From Glandiceps talaboti (Eukaryota > Hemichordata > Enteropneusta > Spengelidae): a DNA stretch of 64,000 bases. Positions 11,331 to 24,300 of the stretch are shown piece by piece. The first letter of the stretch is position 1. Each line of letters begins with the position of its first letter. The stretch spans positions 22,790,225 through 22,854,224 of the forward strand of contig NC_135555.1 in the NCBI RefSeq assembly GCF_964340395.1, in the 5' to 3' direction. The position numbers and the translations under genes are program-made. Below the pieces are notes generated by a model, which did not search any database, was not told the origin of the DNA, and worked only from the letters and a program-made list of their open reading frames with translations.

Positions 11331-14300
11331 ATCGTGAACTAGTGGCATGTGATAGTCTGTAAGGCAGTGAGGTAACTTGTATAATAATAAGTCATCCCTT
11401 AACCTTGAACCTAGTACTATAATCATGAACATGGTGGCATGTGATAGTCTGTAAGGCAGTAAGGTAACTTGTTTAAAAAATCATCCCTTAACCTTGAACC
11501 TAGTACTATAATCATGAACTAGTGGCATGTGATAGTCTGTAAGTCAGTGAGGTAACTTGTTGTTTAATATGTCATCCCTTAACATTGAACCTAGTACTAT
11601 AATCATGAACTAGTGGCATGTGATAGCCTGTAAAGTGGTGAGGTAACTTGTTTCATAAGTCATCCCTTAACCTTGAACCTAGTACTATAATCATGAACTA
11701 GTTGTATGTGATAGTCTGTAAGGCAGTGAGGTAACTTGTTATTTAATAAGTCATCCCTTAACCTTGAACCCTGTACTATAATCATGAACATGGTGGCATG
11801 TGATAGTCTGTAAGGCAGTGAGGTAACTTGTATAATAATAAGTCATCCCTTAACCTTGAACCTAGTACTATAATCATGAACATGGTGGCATGTGATAGTC
11901 TGTAAGGCAGTGAGGTAAGTTGTATAATAATAAGTGATCCCTTAACCTTGAACCTAGTACTATAATCATGAACTAGTGGCATGTGATAGTCTGTAAGGCA
12001 GTGAGGTAACTTGTATAATAATAAGTCATCCCTTAACCATGAACCTAGTACTATAATCATGAACATGGTGGCATGTGATAGTCTGTAAGGCAGTGAGGAA
12101 ACTTGTATAATAATAAGTCATCCCTTAACCTTGAACCTAGTACTATAATCAAGAACATGGTGGCATGTGATAGTCTGTAAGGCAGTGAGGTAACTTGTTG
12201 TTTAATAAATCATCCCTTAACCTTGAACCTAGTACTATAATCATGAACTAGTGGCATGTGATAGTTGTAAGGCTGTGAGGTAACTTGTATAATAATAAGT
12301 CGTCCCTTAACCTTGAACCTAGTACTATAATCATGAACATGGTGGCATGTGATAGTCTGTAAGGCAGTGAGGTAACTTGTTGTTTAATAAATCATCCCTT
12401 AACCTTGAACCTAGTACTATAATCATGAACATGGTGGCATGTGATAGTCTGTAAGGCTTTGAGGTAACTTGTCCAATAAGTCATCCCTTAACCTTGAACC
12501 TAGTACTATAATCATGAACTAGTGGCATATGATAGTCTGTAAGGCAGTGAGGTAACACTGTTGGTTAATAAGTCATCCCTTAACCTTGAACCTAGTACTA
12601 TAATCATGAACTAGTGGCATGTGATAGTCTGTAAGGCAGTGAGGTAACTTGTATAATAATAAGTCATCCCTTAACCTTGAACCTAGTACTATAATCATGA
12701 ACTAGTGGCATGTGATAGTCTGTAAGGCAGTGAGGTAACTTCCTGTTTAATAAGTCATCCCTTAACCTTGAACCTAGTACTATAATCATGAACTAGTGGC
12801 ATGTGATAGTCTGTAAGGCAGTGAGGTAACACTGTTGTTTAATAAATCATCCCTTAACCTTGAACCTAGTACTATAATCATGAACTAGTGGCATGTGATA
12901 GTCTGTAAGGCAGTGAGGTAAGTTGTATAATAATAAGTCGTCCCTTAACCTTGAACCTAGTACTATAATCATGAACATGGTGGCATGAGATAGTCTGTAA
13001 GGCAGTGAGGTAACTTGTTGTTTAATAAATCATCCCTTAACCTTGAACCTAGTACTATAATCATGAACATGGTGGCATGTGATAGTCTGTAAGGCTTTGA
13101 GGTAACTTGTTCAATAAGTCATCCCTTAACCTTGAACCTAGTACTATAATCATGAACATGGTGGCATGTGATAGTCTGTAAGGCAGTGAGGTAACTTGTA
13201 TAATAATAAGTCATCCCTTAACCTTGAACCTAGTACTATAATCATGAACTAGTGGCATGTGATAGTCTGTAAGGCAGTGAGGTAACACTGTTGGTTAATA
13301 AGTCATCCCTTAACCTTGAACCTAGTACTATAATCATGAACTAGTGGCATGTGATAGTCTGTAAGGCAGTGAGGTAACTTGTATAATAATAAGTCATCCC
13401 TTAACCTTGAACCTAGTAATATAATCATGAACATGGTGGCATGTGATAGTCTGTAAGCCAGTGAGGTAACTTGTTGTTTAATAAGTCATCCCTTAACCTT
13501 GAGCCTAGTACTATAATCATGAACTAGTGGCATGTGATAGTCTGTAAGGCAGTGAGGTAACTTGTTCTTTAATAAGTCATCCCTTAACCTTTAACCTAGC
13601 ACAATAATCATGAACTAGTGGCATGTGATAGTCTGGAAGGCAGTGAGGTAACTTGTATAATAATAAGTCATCCCTTAACCTTGAACCTAGTAATATAATC
13701 ATGAACATGGTGGCATGTGATAGTCTGTAAGGCAGTGAGGTAACTTGTTTAATAAGTTATCCCTTAACCTTGAACCTAGTACTATAATCATGAACATGGT
13801 GGTATATGTGATAGTCTGTAAGACAGTAAGGTAACTTGTTTAATAAATCATCCCTTAACCTTGAACCTAGTACTATAATCATGAATTAGTGGCATTTGAT
13901 AGTCTGTAAGGTAGTGAGTGGGGTAACTTGTTGTTTAATAAGTCATCCCTTAACCTTGAACCTAGTACTATAATCATGAACTAGTGGCATGTGATAGTCT
14001 GTAAGACAGTGAGGTAACTTGTTGTTTAATAAGTCATCCCTTAACATTGAACCTAATACTATAATCATGAACTAGTGGCATGTGATAGCCTGCAAAGTGG
14101 TGAGGTAACTTGTTTAATAAGTCATCCCTTAACCTTGAACCTAGTACTATAATCATGAACATGGTGGCATGTGATAGTCTGTAAGGGTTTGAGGTAACTT
14201 GTTCAATAAGTCATCCCTTAACCTTGAACCTAGTACTATAATCATGAACTAGTGGCATGTGATAGTCTGTACGGCAGTGAGTTAACACTGTGGTTTAATA

Positions 14301-17300
14301 AGTCATCCCTTAACCTTGAACCTAGTACTATAATCATGAACTAGTGGCATGTGATAGTCTGTAAGGCAGTGAGGTAACTTCCTGTTTAATAAGTCATCCC
14401 TTAACCTTGAACCTAGTACTATAATCATGAACTAGTGGCATGTGATAGTCTGTAAGGCAGTGAGGTAACACTGTTGTTTAATAAATCATCCCTTAACCTT
14501 GAACCTAGTACTATAATCATGAACTAGTGGCATGTGATAGTCTGTAAGGCAGTGAGGTAAGTTGTATAATAATAAGTCGTCCCTTAACCTTGAACCTAGT
14601 ACTATAATCATGAACATGGTGGCATGAGATAGTCTGTAAGGCAGTGAGGTAACTTGTTGTTTAATAAATCATCCCTTAACCTTGAACCTAGTACTATAAT
14701 CATGAACATGGTGGCATGTGATAGTCTGTAAGGCTTTGAGGTAACTTGTTCAATAAGTCATCCCTTAACCTTGAACCTAGTACTATAATCATGAACATGG
14801 TGGCATGTGATAGTCTGTAAGGCAGTGAGGTAACTTGTATAATAATAAGTCAACCCTTAACCTTGAACCTAGTACTATAATCATGAACTAGTGGCATGTG
14901 ATAGTCTGTAAGGCAGTGAGGTAACACTGTTGGTTAATAAGTCATCCCTTAACCTTGAACCTAGTACTATAATCATGAACTAGTGGCATGTGATAGTCTG
15001 TAAGGCAGTGAGGTAACTTGTATAATAATAAGTCATCCCTTAACCTTGAACCTAGTAATATAATCATGAACATGGTGGCATGTGATAGTCTGTAAGCCAG
15101 TGAGGTAACTTGTTGTTTAATAAGTCATCCCTTAACCTTGAGCCTAGTACTATAATCATGAACTAGTGGCATGTGATAGTCTGTAAGGCAGTGAGGTAAC
15201 TTGTTCTTTAATAAGTCATCCCTTAACCTTTAACCTAGCACAATAATCATGAACTAGTGGCATGTGATAGTCTGGAAGGCAGTGAGGTAACTTGTATAAT
15301 AATAAGTCATCCCTTAACCTTGAACCTAGTAATATAATCATGAACATGGTGGCATGTGATAGTCTGTAAGGCAGTGAGGTAACTTGTTTAATAAGTTATC
15401 CCTTAACCTTGAACCTAGTACTATAATCATGAACATGGTGGCATATGTGATAGTCTGTAAGACAGTAAGGTAACTTGTTTAATAAATCATCCCTTAACCT
15501 TGAACCTAGTACTATAATCATGAATTAGTGGCATTTGATAGTCTGTAAGGTAGTGAGTGGGGTAACTTGTTGTTTAATAAGTCATCCCTTAACCTTGAAC
15601 CTAGTACTATAATCATGAACTAGTGGCATGTGATAGTCTGTAAGACAGTGAGGTAACTTGTTGTTTAATAAGTCATCCCTTAACATTGAACCTAATACTA
15701 TAATCATGAACTAGTGGCATGTGATAGCCTGCAAAGTGGTGAGGTAACTTGTTTAATAAGTCATCCCTTAACCTTGAACCTAGTACTATAATCATGAACA
15801 TGGTGGCATGTGATAGTCTGTAAGGGTTTGAGGTAACTTGTTCAATAAGTCATCCCTTAACCTTGAACCTAGTACTATAATCATGAACTAGTGGCATGTG
15901 ATAGTCTGTAAGGCAGTGAGTTAACACTGTGGTTTAATAAGTCATCCCTTAACCTTGAACCTAGTACTATAATCATGAACTAGTGGCATGTGATAGTCTG
16001 TAAGGCAGTGAGGTAACATGTATAATAATAAGTCATCCCTTAACCTTGAACCTAGTAATATAATCATGAACATGGTGGCATGTGATAGTCTGTAATGCAG
16101 TGATTTAACTTGTTGTTTAATAAGTCATCTCTTAACCTTGAGCCAAGTACTATAATCATGAACTAGTGGCATGTGATAGTCTGTAAGGCAGTGAGGTAAC
16201 TTGTTTAATAAGTCATCCCTTAACCTTGAACCTAGTACTATAATCATGAACATGATGGCATGTGATAGTCTGTAAGGTAGTAATGTAACTTGTTTAATAA
16301 ATCATCCCTTAACCTTGAACCTAGTACTATAATCATGAACTAGTGGCATGTGATAGTCTGTAAGGCAGTGAGGTAACTTGTTGTTTAATAAGTCATCCCT
16401 TAACATTGAACCTAGTACTATAATCATGAACTAGTGGCATGTGATAGCCTGTAAAGTGGTGAGGTAACTTGTTTCATAAGTCATCCCTTAACCTTTAACC
16501 TAGTACTATAATCATGAACTAGTGGTATGTGATAGTCTGTAAGGCAGTGAGGTAACTTGTTATTTAATAAGTCATCCCTTAACCTAGAACCCTGTACTAT
16601 AATCATGAACATGGTGGCAGGTGATAGTCTGTAAGGCAGTGAGGTAACTTGTATAATAATAAGTCATCCCTTAACCTTGAACCAAGTACTATAATCATGA
16701 ACATGGTGGCATGTGATAGTCTGTAAGGCAGTGAGGTAACTTGTTGTTTAATAAATCATCCCTTAACCTTGAACCTAGTACTATAATCATGAACATGGTG
16801 GCATGTGATAGTCGGTAAGGCAGTGAGGTAACTTGTTGTTTAATAAATCATCCCTTAACCTTGAACCTAGTACTATAATCATGAACTAGTGGCATGTGAT
16901 AGCCTGTAAAGTGGTGAGGTAACTTGTTTCATAAGTCATCCCTTAACCTTGAACCTAGTACTATAATCATGAACATGGTGGCATGTGGTAGTCTGTAAGG
17001 CAGTGAGGTAACTTGTTATTTAATAAGTCATCCCTTAACCTTGAACCTAGTACTATAATCATGAACTAGTGGCATGTGATAGTCTGTAAGGCAGTGAGGT
17101 AACTTGTATAATAATAAGTGATCCCTTAACCTTGAACCTAGTACTATAATCATGAACTAGTGGCATGTGATAGTCTGTAAGGCAGTGAGGTAACTTGTAT
17201 AATAATAAGTGATCCCTTAACCTTGAACCTAGTACTATAATCATGAACTAGTGGCATGTGATAGTCTGTAAGGCAGTGAGGTAACTTGTATAATAATAAG

Positions 17301-19509
17301 TGATCCCTTAACCTTGAACCTAGTACTATAATCATGAACTAGTGGCATGTGATAGTCTGTAAGGCAGTGAGGTAACTTGTATAATAATAATAAGTCATCC
17401 CTTAACCTTGAACCTAGTACTATAATCATGAACATGGTGGCATGTGATAGTCTGTAAGGTAGTGAGGTAACTTGTTGTTTAATAAATCATCCCTTAACCT
17501 TGAACCTAGTACTATAATCATGAACATGGTGGCATGTGATAGTCTGTAAGGCAGTGATGTAACTTGTTGTTTAATAAATCATCCCTTAACCTTGAACCTA
17601 GTACTATAATCATGAACATGGTGGCATGTGATAGTCTGTAAGGCAGTGAGGTAACTTGTTGTTTAATAAGTCATCCCTTAACCTTGAACCTAGTACTATA
17701 ATCATGAACTAGTGGCATGTGATAGTCTGTAAGGCAGTGAGGTAACATGTATAATAATAAGTCATCCCTTAACCTTGAACCAAGTAATATAATCATGAAC
17801 ATGGTGGCATGTGATAGTCTGTAAGGCAGTGATTTAACTTGTTGTTTAATAAGTCATCTCTTAACCTTGAGCCAAGTACTATAATCATGAACTAGTGGCA
17901 TGTGATAGTCTGTAAGGCAGTGAGGTAACTTGTATAATAATAAGTCATCCCTTAACCTTGAACCTAGTACTATAATCATGAACATGGTGGCATGTGATAG
18001 TCTGTAAGGTAGTAATGTAACTTGTTTAATAAATCATCCCTTAACCTTGAACCTAGTACTATAATCATGAACTAGTGGCATGTGATAGTCTGTAAGGCAG
18101 TGAGGTAACTTGTTGTTTAATAAGTCATCCCTTAACCTTGAACCTAGTACTATAATCATGAACTAGTGGCATGTGATAGCCTGTAAAGTGGTGAGGTAAC
18201 TTGTTTCATAAGTCATCCCTTAACCTTGAACCTAGTACTATAATCATGAACTAGTGGTATGTGATAGTCTGTAAGGCAGTGAGGTAACTTGTTATTTAAT
18301 AAGTCATCCCTTAACCCAGAACCCTGTACTATAATCATGAACATGGTGGCATGTGATAGTCTGTAAGGCAGTGAGGTAACTTGTATAATAATAAGTCATC
18401 CCTTAACCTTGAACCTAGTACTATAATCATGAACATGGTGGCATGTGATAGTCTGTAAGGCAGTGAGGTAACTTGTTGTTTAATAAATCATCCCTTAACC
18501 TTGAACCTAGTACTATAATCATGAACATGGTGGCATGTGATAGTCGGTAAGGCAGTGAGGTAACTTGTTGTTTAATAAGTCATCCCTTAACATTGAACCT
18601 AGTACTATAATCATGAACTAGTGGCATGTGATAGCCTGTAAAGTGGTGAGGTAACTTGTTTCATAAGTCATCCCTTAACCTTGAACCTAGTACTATAATC
18701 ATGAATATGGTGGCATGTGGTAGTCTGTAAGGCAGTGAGGTAACTTGTTATTTAATAAGTCATCCCTTAACCTTGAACCTAGTACTATAATCATGAACTA
18801 GTGGCATGTGATAGTCTGTAAGGCAGTGAGGTAACTTGTATAATAATAAGTCATCCCTTAACCTTGAACCTAGTACTATAATCATGAACATGGTGGCATG
18901 TGATAGTCTGTAAGGCAGTGAGGTAACTTGTTGTTTAATAAATCATCCCTTAACCTTGAACCTAGTACTATAATCATGAACATGGTGGCATGTGATAGTC
19001 TGTAAGGCAGTGATGTAACTTGTTGTTTAATAAATCATCCCTTAACCTTGAACCTAGTACTATAATCATGAACATGGTGGCATGTGATAGTCTGTAAGGC
19101 AGTGAGGGAACTTGTTGTTTAATAAGTCATCCCTTAACCTTGAACCTAGTACTATAATCATGAACATGGTGGCATGTGATAGTCTGTAAGGCAGTGAGGT
19201 AACTTGTTGTTTAATAAGTCATCCCTTAACCTTGAACCTAGTACTATAATCATGAACTAGTGGCATGTGATAGTCGGTAAGGCAGTGAGGTAACTTGTTT
19301 AATAAGTCATCCCTTAACCTTGAACCTAGTACTATAATCATGAACATGGTGGCATGTGATAGTCTGTAAGGCAGTGAGGTAACTTGTTGTTTGTTTAATA
19401 AGTCATCCCTTAACCTTGAACCTAGTACTATAATTATGAACTAGTGGCATGTGATAGTCTGTAAGGCAGTGAGGTAACTTGTTGTTTAATAAGTCATCCC
19501 TTAACCTTG
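11331..19509. repeat. 91-bp satellite array 1b with 1.64-kb higher-order repeat
   Basis: About 90 further monomers of the same satellite. A block carrying the diagnostic variants CTTCCTGTTTAATAAG, GTAAGTTGTATAATAATAAG, GGCATGAGATAG and GTAACACTGTTGG occurs at about 12735-14373 and again at about 14374-16010, an offset of 1639-1640 bp, that is 18 monomers. The array ends cleanly at CCCTTAACCTTGG, where the conserved 3'-splice module begins. Confidence 0.95.
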
Positions 19510-19650
19510 GGGTGTTTATTTGGAATAACACCAATAAAAGTTTGATGGAAGTAAAGTGTAGAATCACAGTATTGACTCGTAGTACTAAAATAATAAGACA
19601 ACGAAGCAGAGATTAATAGCAATATATAAACAAACAAACTGATATTTTCA
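19510..19650 (+). repeat. conserved post-satellite module with 3' splice site, copy 1
   Basis: A 140-bp module beginning GGTGTTTATTTGGAATAAC and ending GATATTTTCAG, a plausible 3' splice site. Two relatives lie at 27188-27313 and 27644-27791. All three end at the same CAG; the sequence after it differs (GACGCC here, TGTTTAA in the others). The conservation of the splice-like end argues that the satellite arrays are held inside introns of a repeated transcription unit. Confidence 0.65.
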
Positions 19651-20030
19651 GACGCCGAGTTACCTCTCTGATGTCTGCCTGTAAGTTGCTGAAGTTGGAT
19701 GGAAGATGCAACTTGAGAAGACGGAGGATGTATGCCCAAAGTTGTGCCTACTTGGTTGGTTGGGAAATGGAAGTATTGGGTTATACTTCCTTGTGGTTGG
19801 GATGACTGACATACTATTTTGTTCTCTTGTACGTGTTGGGTTAGGTTGGTGGTGTGGGGGGGGGGGAGGCAATGGAAAACAGTTTGGCGAGTTCCATTGT
19901 CAAGCAGTAGCAAAAAAGTATAGCATCACTCGATGCTATACTTTAGAGCTGACAAAATTGGAAAACGTGAACAAACTTAATGGAAGCGTTCTATTTTGCC
20001 AATGCCAGTTCAAAAAGAACTAATTGCCGG
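19651..20030. repeat. segmental repeat, copy 2
   Basis: Partner of 4869-5251. It begins immediately after the CAG of the preceding module, so its first 30 bases (to the donor-like GTAAGTTGC at about 19681) read as a possible micro-exon. It keeps an open frame on each strand (plus 19706-20023; minus 19494-19913). The minus-strand frame is Gln/Ser/Pro/Thr-rich and differs from the first copy by substitutions and indels near the poly-G tract. Confidence 0.7.
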
Positions 20031-20236
20031 CACTTTCCTATCTTGCACTTCACTAATTTAGGCACCAATAAATCTAATTAACTCACTAAATTTCTCCTCA
20101 GTAAAGCAAGTCAAATTGTCTTTTTGAAATGGTATTGGTATCATACATATCAGTCTTTCATTATACATGTTCACGATGAATCAGGATGATAGAAAAGGGG
20201 AATTCAGCAAAAAAATAAACAATAAAAACCAACCAG

Positions 20237-20312
20237 GTGGACACAATTATAATGGAGCTACAAGAAGATGGACAAGAAGACCAGAGACGGACAAGGCAGA
20301 CTCAAGGCAGAC
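20237..20312 (+). other. exon-like 76-bp segment
   Basis: Bounded by AACCAACCAG on the left and GTAAGTTAATAATTGTC on the right. It contains ACAAGAAGATGGACAAGAAG and CAGACTCAAGGCAGAC, resembling the ends of the minisatellite exons (CTCAAGGCAGAA then GTAAGTCAATGATTGTC). It is probably a related exon without the 19-bp expansion. It is present only in the second unit. Confidence 0.45.
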
Positions 20313-20352
20313 GTAAGTTAATAATTGTCTTATATAAAGTGATTTTACCTGA

Positions 20353-20500
20353 TATTAATTAGTATTACACACTGGAACATTAGAAGTTAGAAACATTTGC
20401 TTATCAAGACTGCAGCGTGTAGCAAAATTAGAATACATTACAATATCAGTGAATGCTATATATTAATTACTAAACTGTTTTGTTTCATTCACTTTCATAG
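20353..20500 (+). repeat. duplicated intron end before minisatellite exon
   Basis: Begins ATTAATTAGTATTACACAC and matches 5261-5407 of the first unit. It ends in the pyrimidine-rich TTCATTCACTTTCATAG acceptor. Confidence 0.65.
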
Positions 20501-21052
20501 ATGGATACGAAGACCCAAGATGGATACGAAGACCCAAGATGGAGGCGAAGACCCAAGATGGATACGAAGACCCAAGATGGATACGAAGACCCAAGATGGA
20601 GGCGAAGACCCAAGATGGATACGAAGACCCAAGATGGATACGAGACCCAAGATGGAGGCGAAGACCCAAGATCGATACGAACACCCAAGATGGATACGAA
20701 GACCCAAGATGGAGGCGAAGACCCAAGATGGATACGAAGACCCAAGATGGATACGAAGACCCAAGATGGAGGCGAAGACCCAAGATGGATACGAAGACCC
20801 AAGATGGATACGAGACCCAAGATGGAGGCGAAGACCCAAGATCGATACGAACACCCAAGATGGATACGAAGACCCAAGATGGAGGCGAAGACCCAAGATG
20901 GATACGAAGACCCAAGATGGATAACAAGACCCTAGACCCAAGATGGATACGAAGGCCCAAGATGGATACAAATGCCCAAGATGGATACGAAGACCCAAGA
21001 TGGATAACAAGACCCAAAATGGATGGATGTGATTACCAATCTCAAGGCAGAA
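20501..21052 (+). repeat. splice-bounded 19-bp minisatellite exon, copy 2
   Basis: The same structure as 5408-5718 but expanded to about 29 units. Internally it shows a higher-order duplication: a block with GATACGAGACCC, GATCGATACGAACACCC and GAGGCGAAGACCC occurs twice. The flanking acceptor (CTTTCATAG) and donor (GCAGAA, then GTAAGT at 21053) are unchanged although the length differs by 241 bp, so array size is free but the splice edges are kept. Open frames of up to 213 codons occur on both strands because the unit lacks stops in every frame. Confidence 0.7.
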
Positions 21053-21385
21053 GTAAGTCAATGATTGTCTTATATATGTTTATATATATTTATTGGTGTC
21101 GTAGATCACTCTCACTGTGCCATATAGGACGAAATCTACAGTTTCTACCAAAAAGTAAATCAAAGTTGGTAACTAGGTAATGGGAGTCACAAAAATAGCA
21201 TAATGAAAATGTAAAATCAATATTAGACACAAGACAAATACATTAATTAAATACAAAATGACACATTAATGGATAAAGTCTACATGTTTTAGAGAATAAT
21301 GAAATGAACATGGCAAACTGTTCCAAAAATTAATTTATTGCAAGTCTTATTATGGACGTATTTACCTTAGGTATAATCCGATTTG
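21053..21385 (+). other. intron-like segment, copy 2
   Basis: Matches 5719-6052, starting with GTAAGTCAATGATTGTC. No gene seen. Confidence 0.7.
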
Positions 21386-24300
21386 CCTAAACCTTGAACC
21401 TAGTACTATAATCATGAACTAGTGGCATGTGATAGTCTGTAAGGCAGTGATGTAACTTCTTTAATAAGTCATCCCTTAACCTTGAACCTAGTACTATAAT
21501 CATGAACTAGCGGCATGTGATAGTCTGTAAGGCAGTGTGGTAACTTGTTGTTTAATAAGTCATCCCTTAACGTTGAAACTAGTACTATAATCATGAACAT
21601 GGTGGCATGTGATAGTCTGTAAGGCAGTGAGGTAACTTGTTGTTTAATAAGTCATCCCTTAACCTTGAACCTAGTATTATAATTATGAACCAGTGGCATG
21701 TGATAGTCTCTAAGGCAGTGAGGTAACTTGTTGTTTAATAAGTCATCCCTTAACCTTGAACCTAGTACTATAATCATGAACATGGTGGCATGAGATAGTC
21801 TGTAAAGTGGTGAGGTAACTTGTTTCATAAGTCATCCCTTAACCTTGAACCTAGTACTATAATCATGAACTAGTGACATGTGATAGGCTGTAAGGCAGTG
21901 AGGTAACTTGTTGTTTAATAAGTCATCCCTTAACCTTGACCCTAGTACTATAATCATGAACTAGTGGCATGTGGTAGTCTCTAAGGCAGTGAGGTAACTT
22001 GTTGTTTAATAAGTCATCCCTTAACATTGAACCTAGTACTATAATCATGAACTAGTGGCATGTGATAGCCTGTAAAGTGGTGAGGTAACTTGTTTAATAA
22101 GTCATCCCTTAACCTTGAACCTAGTACTATAATCATGAACTAGTGGCATGTGATAGGCTGTAAGGCAGTGAGGTAACTTGTTGTTTAATAAGTCATCCTT
22201 TAACCTTGACCCTAGTACTATAATCATGAACTAGTGGCATGTGGTAGTCTGTAAGGCAGTGAGGCAACTTGTTTAATAAATCATCCCTTAACCTTGACCC
22301 TAGTACTATAATCATGAACTAGTGGCATGTGGTAGTCTGTAAGGCAGTGAGGTAACTTTTTGTTTAATAAGTCATCCCTTAACATTGAACCTAGTACTAT
22401 AATCATGAACTAGTGGCATGTGATAGCCTGTAAAGTGGTGAGGTAACTTGTTTCATAAGTCATCCCTTAACCTTGAACCTAGTACTATAATCATGAACTA
22501 GTGGCATGTGATAGTCTGTAAGGCAGTGATGTAACTTCTTTAATAAGTCATCCCTTAACCTTGAACCTAGTACTATAATCATGAACTAGCGGCATGTGAT
22601 AGTCTGTAAGGCAGTGTGGTAACTTGTTGTTTAATAAGTCATCCCTTAACGTTGAAACTAGTACTATAATCATGAACATGGTGGCATGTGATAGTCTGTA
22701 AGGCAGTGAGGTAACTTGTTGTTTAATAAGTCATCCCTTAACCTTGAACCTAGTACTATAATTATGAACCAGTGGCATGTGATAGTCTCTAAGGCAGTGA
22801 GGTAACTTGTTGTTTAATAAGTCATCCCTTAACCTTGAACCTAGTACTATAATCATGAACATGGTGGCATGAGATAGTCTGTAAAGTGGTGAGGTAACTT
22901 GTTTCATAAGTCATCCCTTAACCTTGAACCTAGTACTATAATCATGAACTAGTGACATGTGATAGGCTGTAAGGCAGTGAGGTAACTTGTTGTTTAATAA
23001 GTCATCCCTTAACATTGAACCTAGTACTATAATCATGAACTAGTGGCATGTGATAGCCTGTAAAGTGGTGAGGTAACTTGTTTAATAAGTCATCCCTTAA
23101 CCTTGAACCTAGTACTATAATCATGAACTAGTGGCATGTGATAGGCTGTAAGGCAGTGAGGTAACTTGTTGTTTAATAAGTCATCCTTTAACCTTGACCC
23201 TAGTACTATAATCATGAACTAGTGGCATGTGGTAGTCTGTAAGGCAGTGAGGCAACTTGTTTAATAAATCATCCCTTAACCTTGACCCTAGTACTATAAT
23301 CATGAACTAGTGGCATGTGGTAGTCTGTAAGGCAGTGAGGTAACTTTTTGTTTAATAAGTCATCCCTTAACATTGAACCTAGTACTATAATCATGAACTA
23401 GTGGCATGTGATAGCCTGTAAAGTGGTGAGGTAACTTGTTTCATAAGTCATCCCTTAACCTTGAACCTAGTACTATAATCATGAACTAGTGGCATGTGGT
23501 AGTCTGTAAGGCAGTGAGGTAACTTGTTATTTAATAAGTCATCCCTTACCCTTGAACCTAGTACTATAATCATGAACATGGTGGCATGTGATAGTCTGTA
23601 AGGCAGTGAGGTAACTTGTATATTAATAAGTCATCCCTTAACCTTGAACCTAGTACTATAATCATGAACATGGTGGCATGTGATAGTCTGTAAGGCAGTG
23701 AGGTAACTTGTATAATAATAAGTCATCCCTTAACCCTGAACCTAGTACTATAATCATGAACATGGTGGCATGTGATAGTCTGTAAGGCAGTGAGGTAACT
23801 TGTTGTTTAATAAATCATCCCTTAACCTTGAACCTAGTACTATAATCATGAACATGGTGGCATGTGATAGTCTGTAAGACAGTGAGGTAACTTGTTGTTT
23901 AATAAGTCATCCCTTAACCTTGAACCTAGTACTATAATCATGAACATGGTGGCATGTGGTAGTCTGTAAGGCAGTGAGGTAACTTGTTGTTTAATAAGTC
24001 ATCCCTTAACCTTGAACCTAGTACTATAATCATGAACCAGTGGCATGTGATAGTCTGTAAGGCAGTGAGGTAACTTGTTGTTTAATAAGTCATCCCTTAA
24101 CATTGAACCTAGTACTATAATCATGAACTAGTGGCATGTGATAGCCTGTAAAGTGGTGAGGTAACTTGTTTAACAAGTCATCCCTTAACCTTGAACCTAG
24201 TACTATAATCATGAACTAGTGGCATGTGATAGGCTGTAAGGCAGTGAGGTAACTTGTTGTTTAATAAGTCATCCTTTAACCTTGACCCTAGTACTATAAT

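Noticed and set aside
6524-12066. Repeated minus-strand open frames (reading MIIVLGSRLRDDLL-like) across the satellite
   Set aside because: They are the same 91-bp monomer read antisense. The period is not a multiple of 3, and frames break wherever a linker variant changes length.
20463-21180. Open frames of 130-213 codons on both strands
   Set aside because: The 19-bp unit lacks stops in all six frames, so long frames are inevitable; overlapping frames on both strands cannot all be genes.
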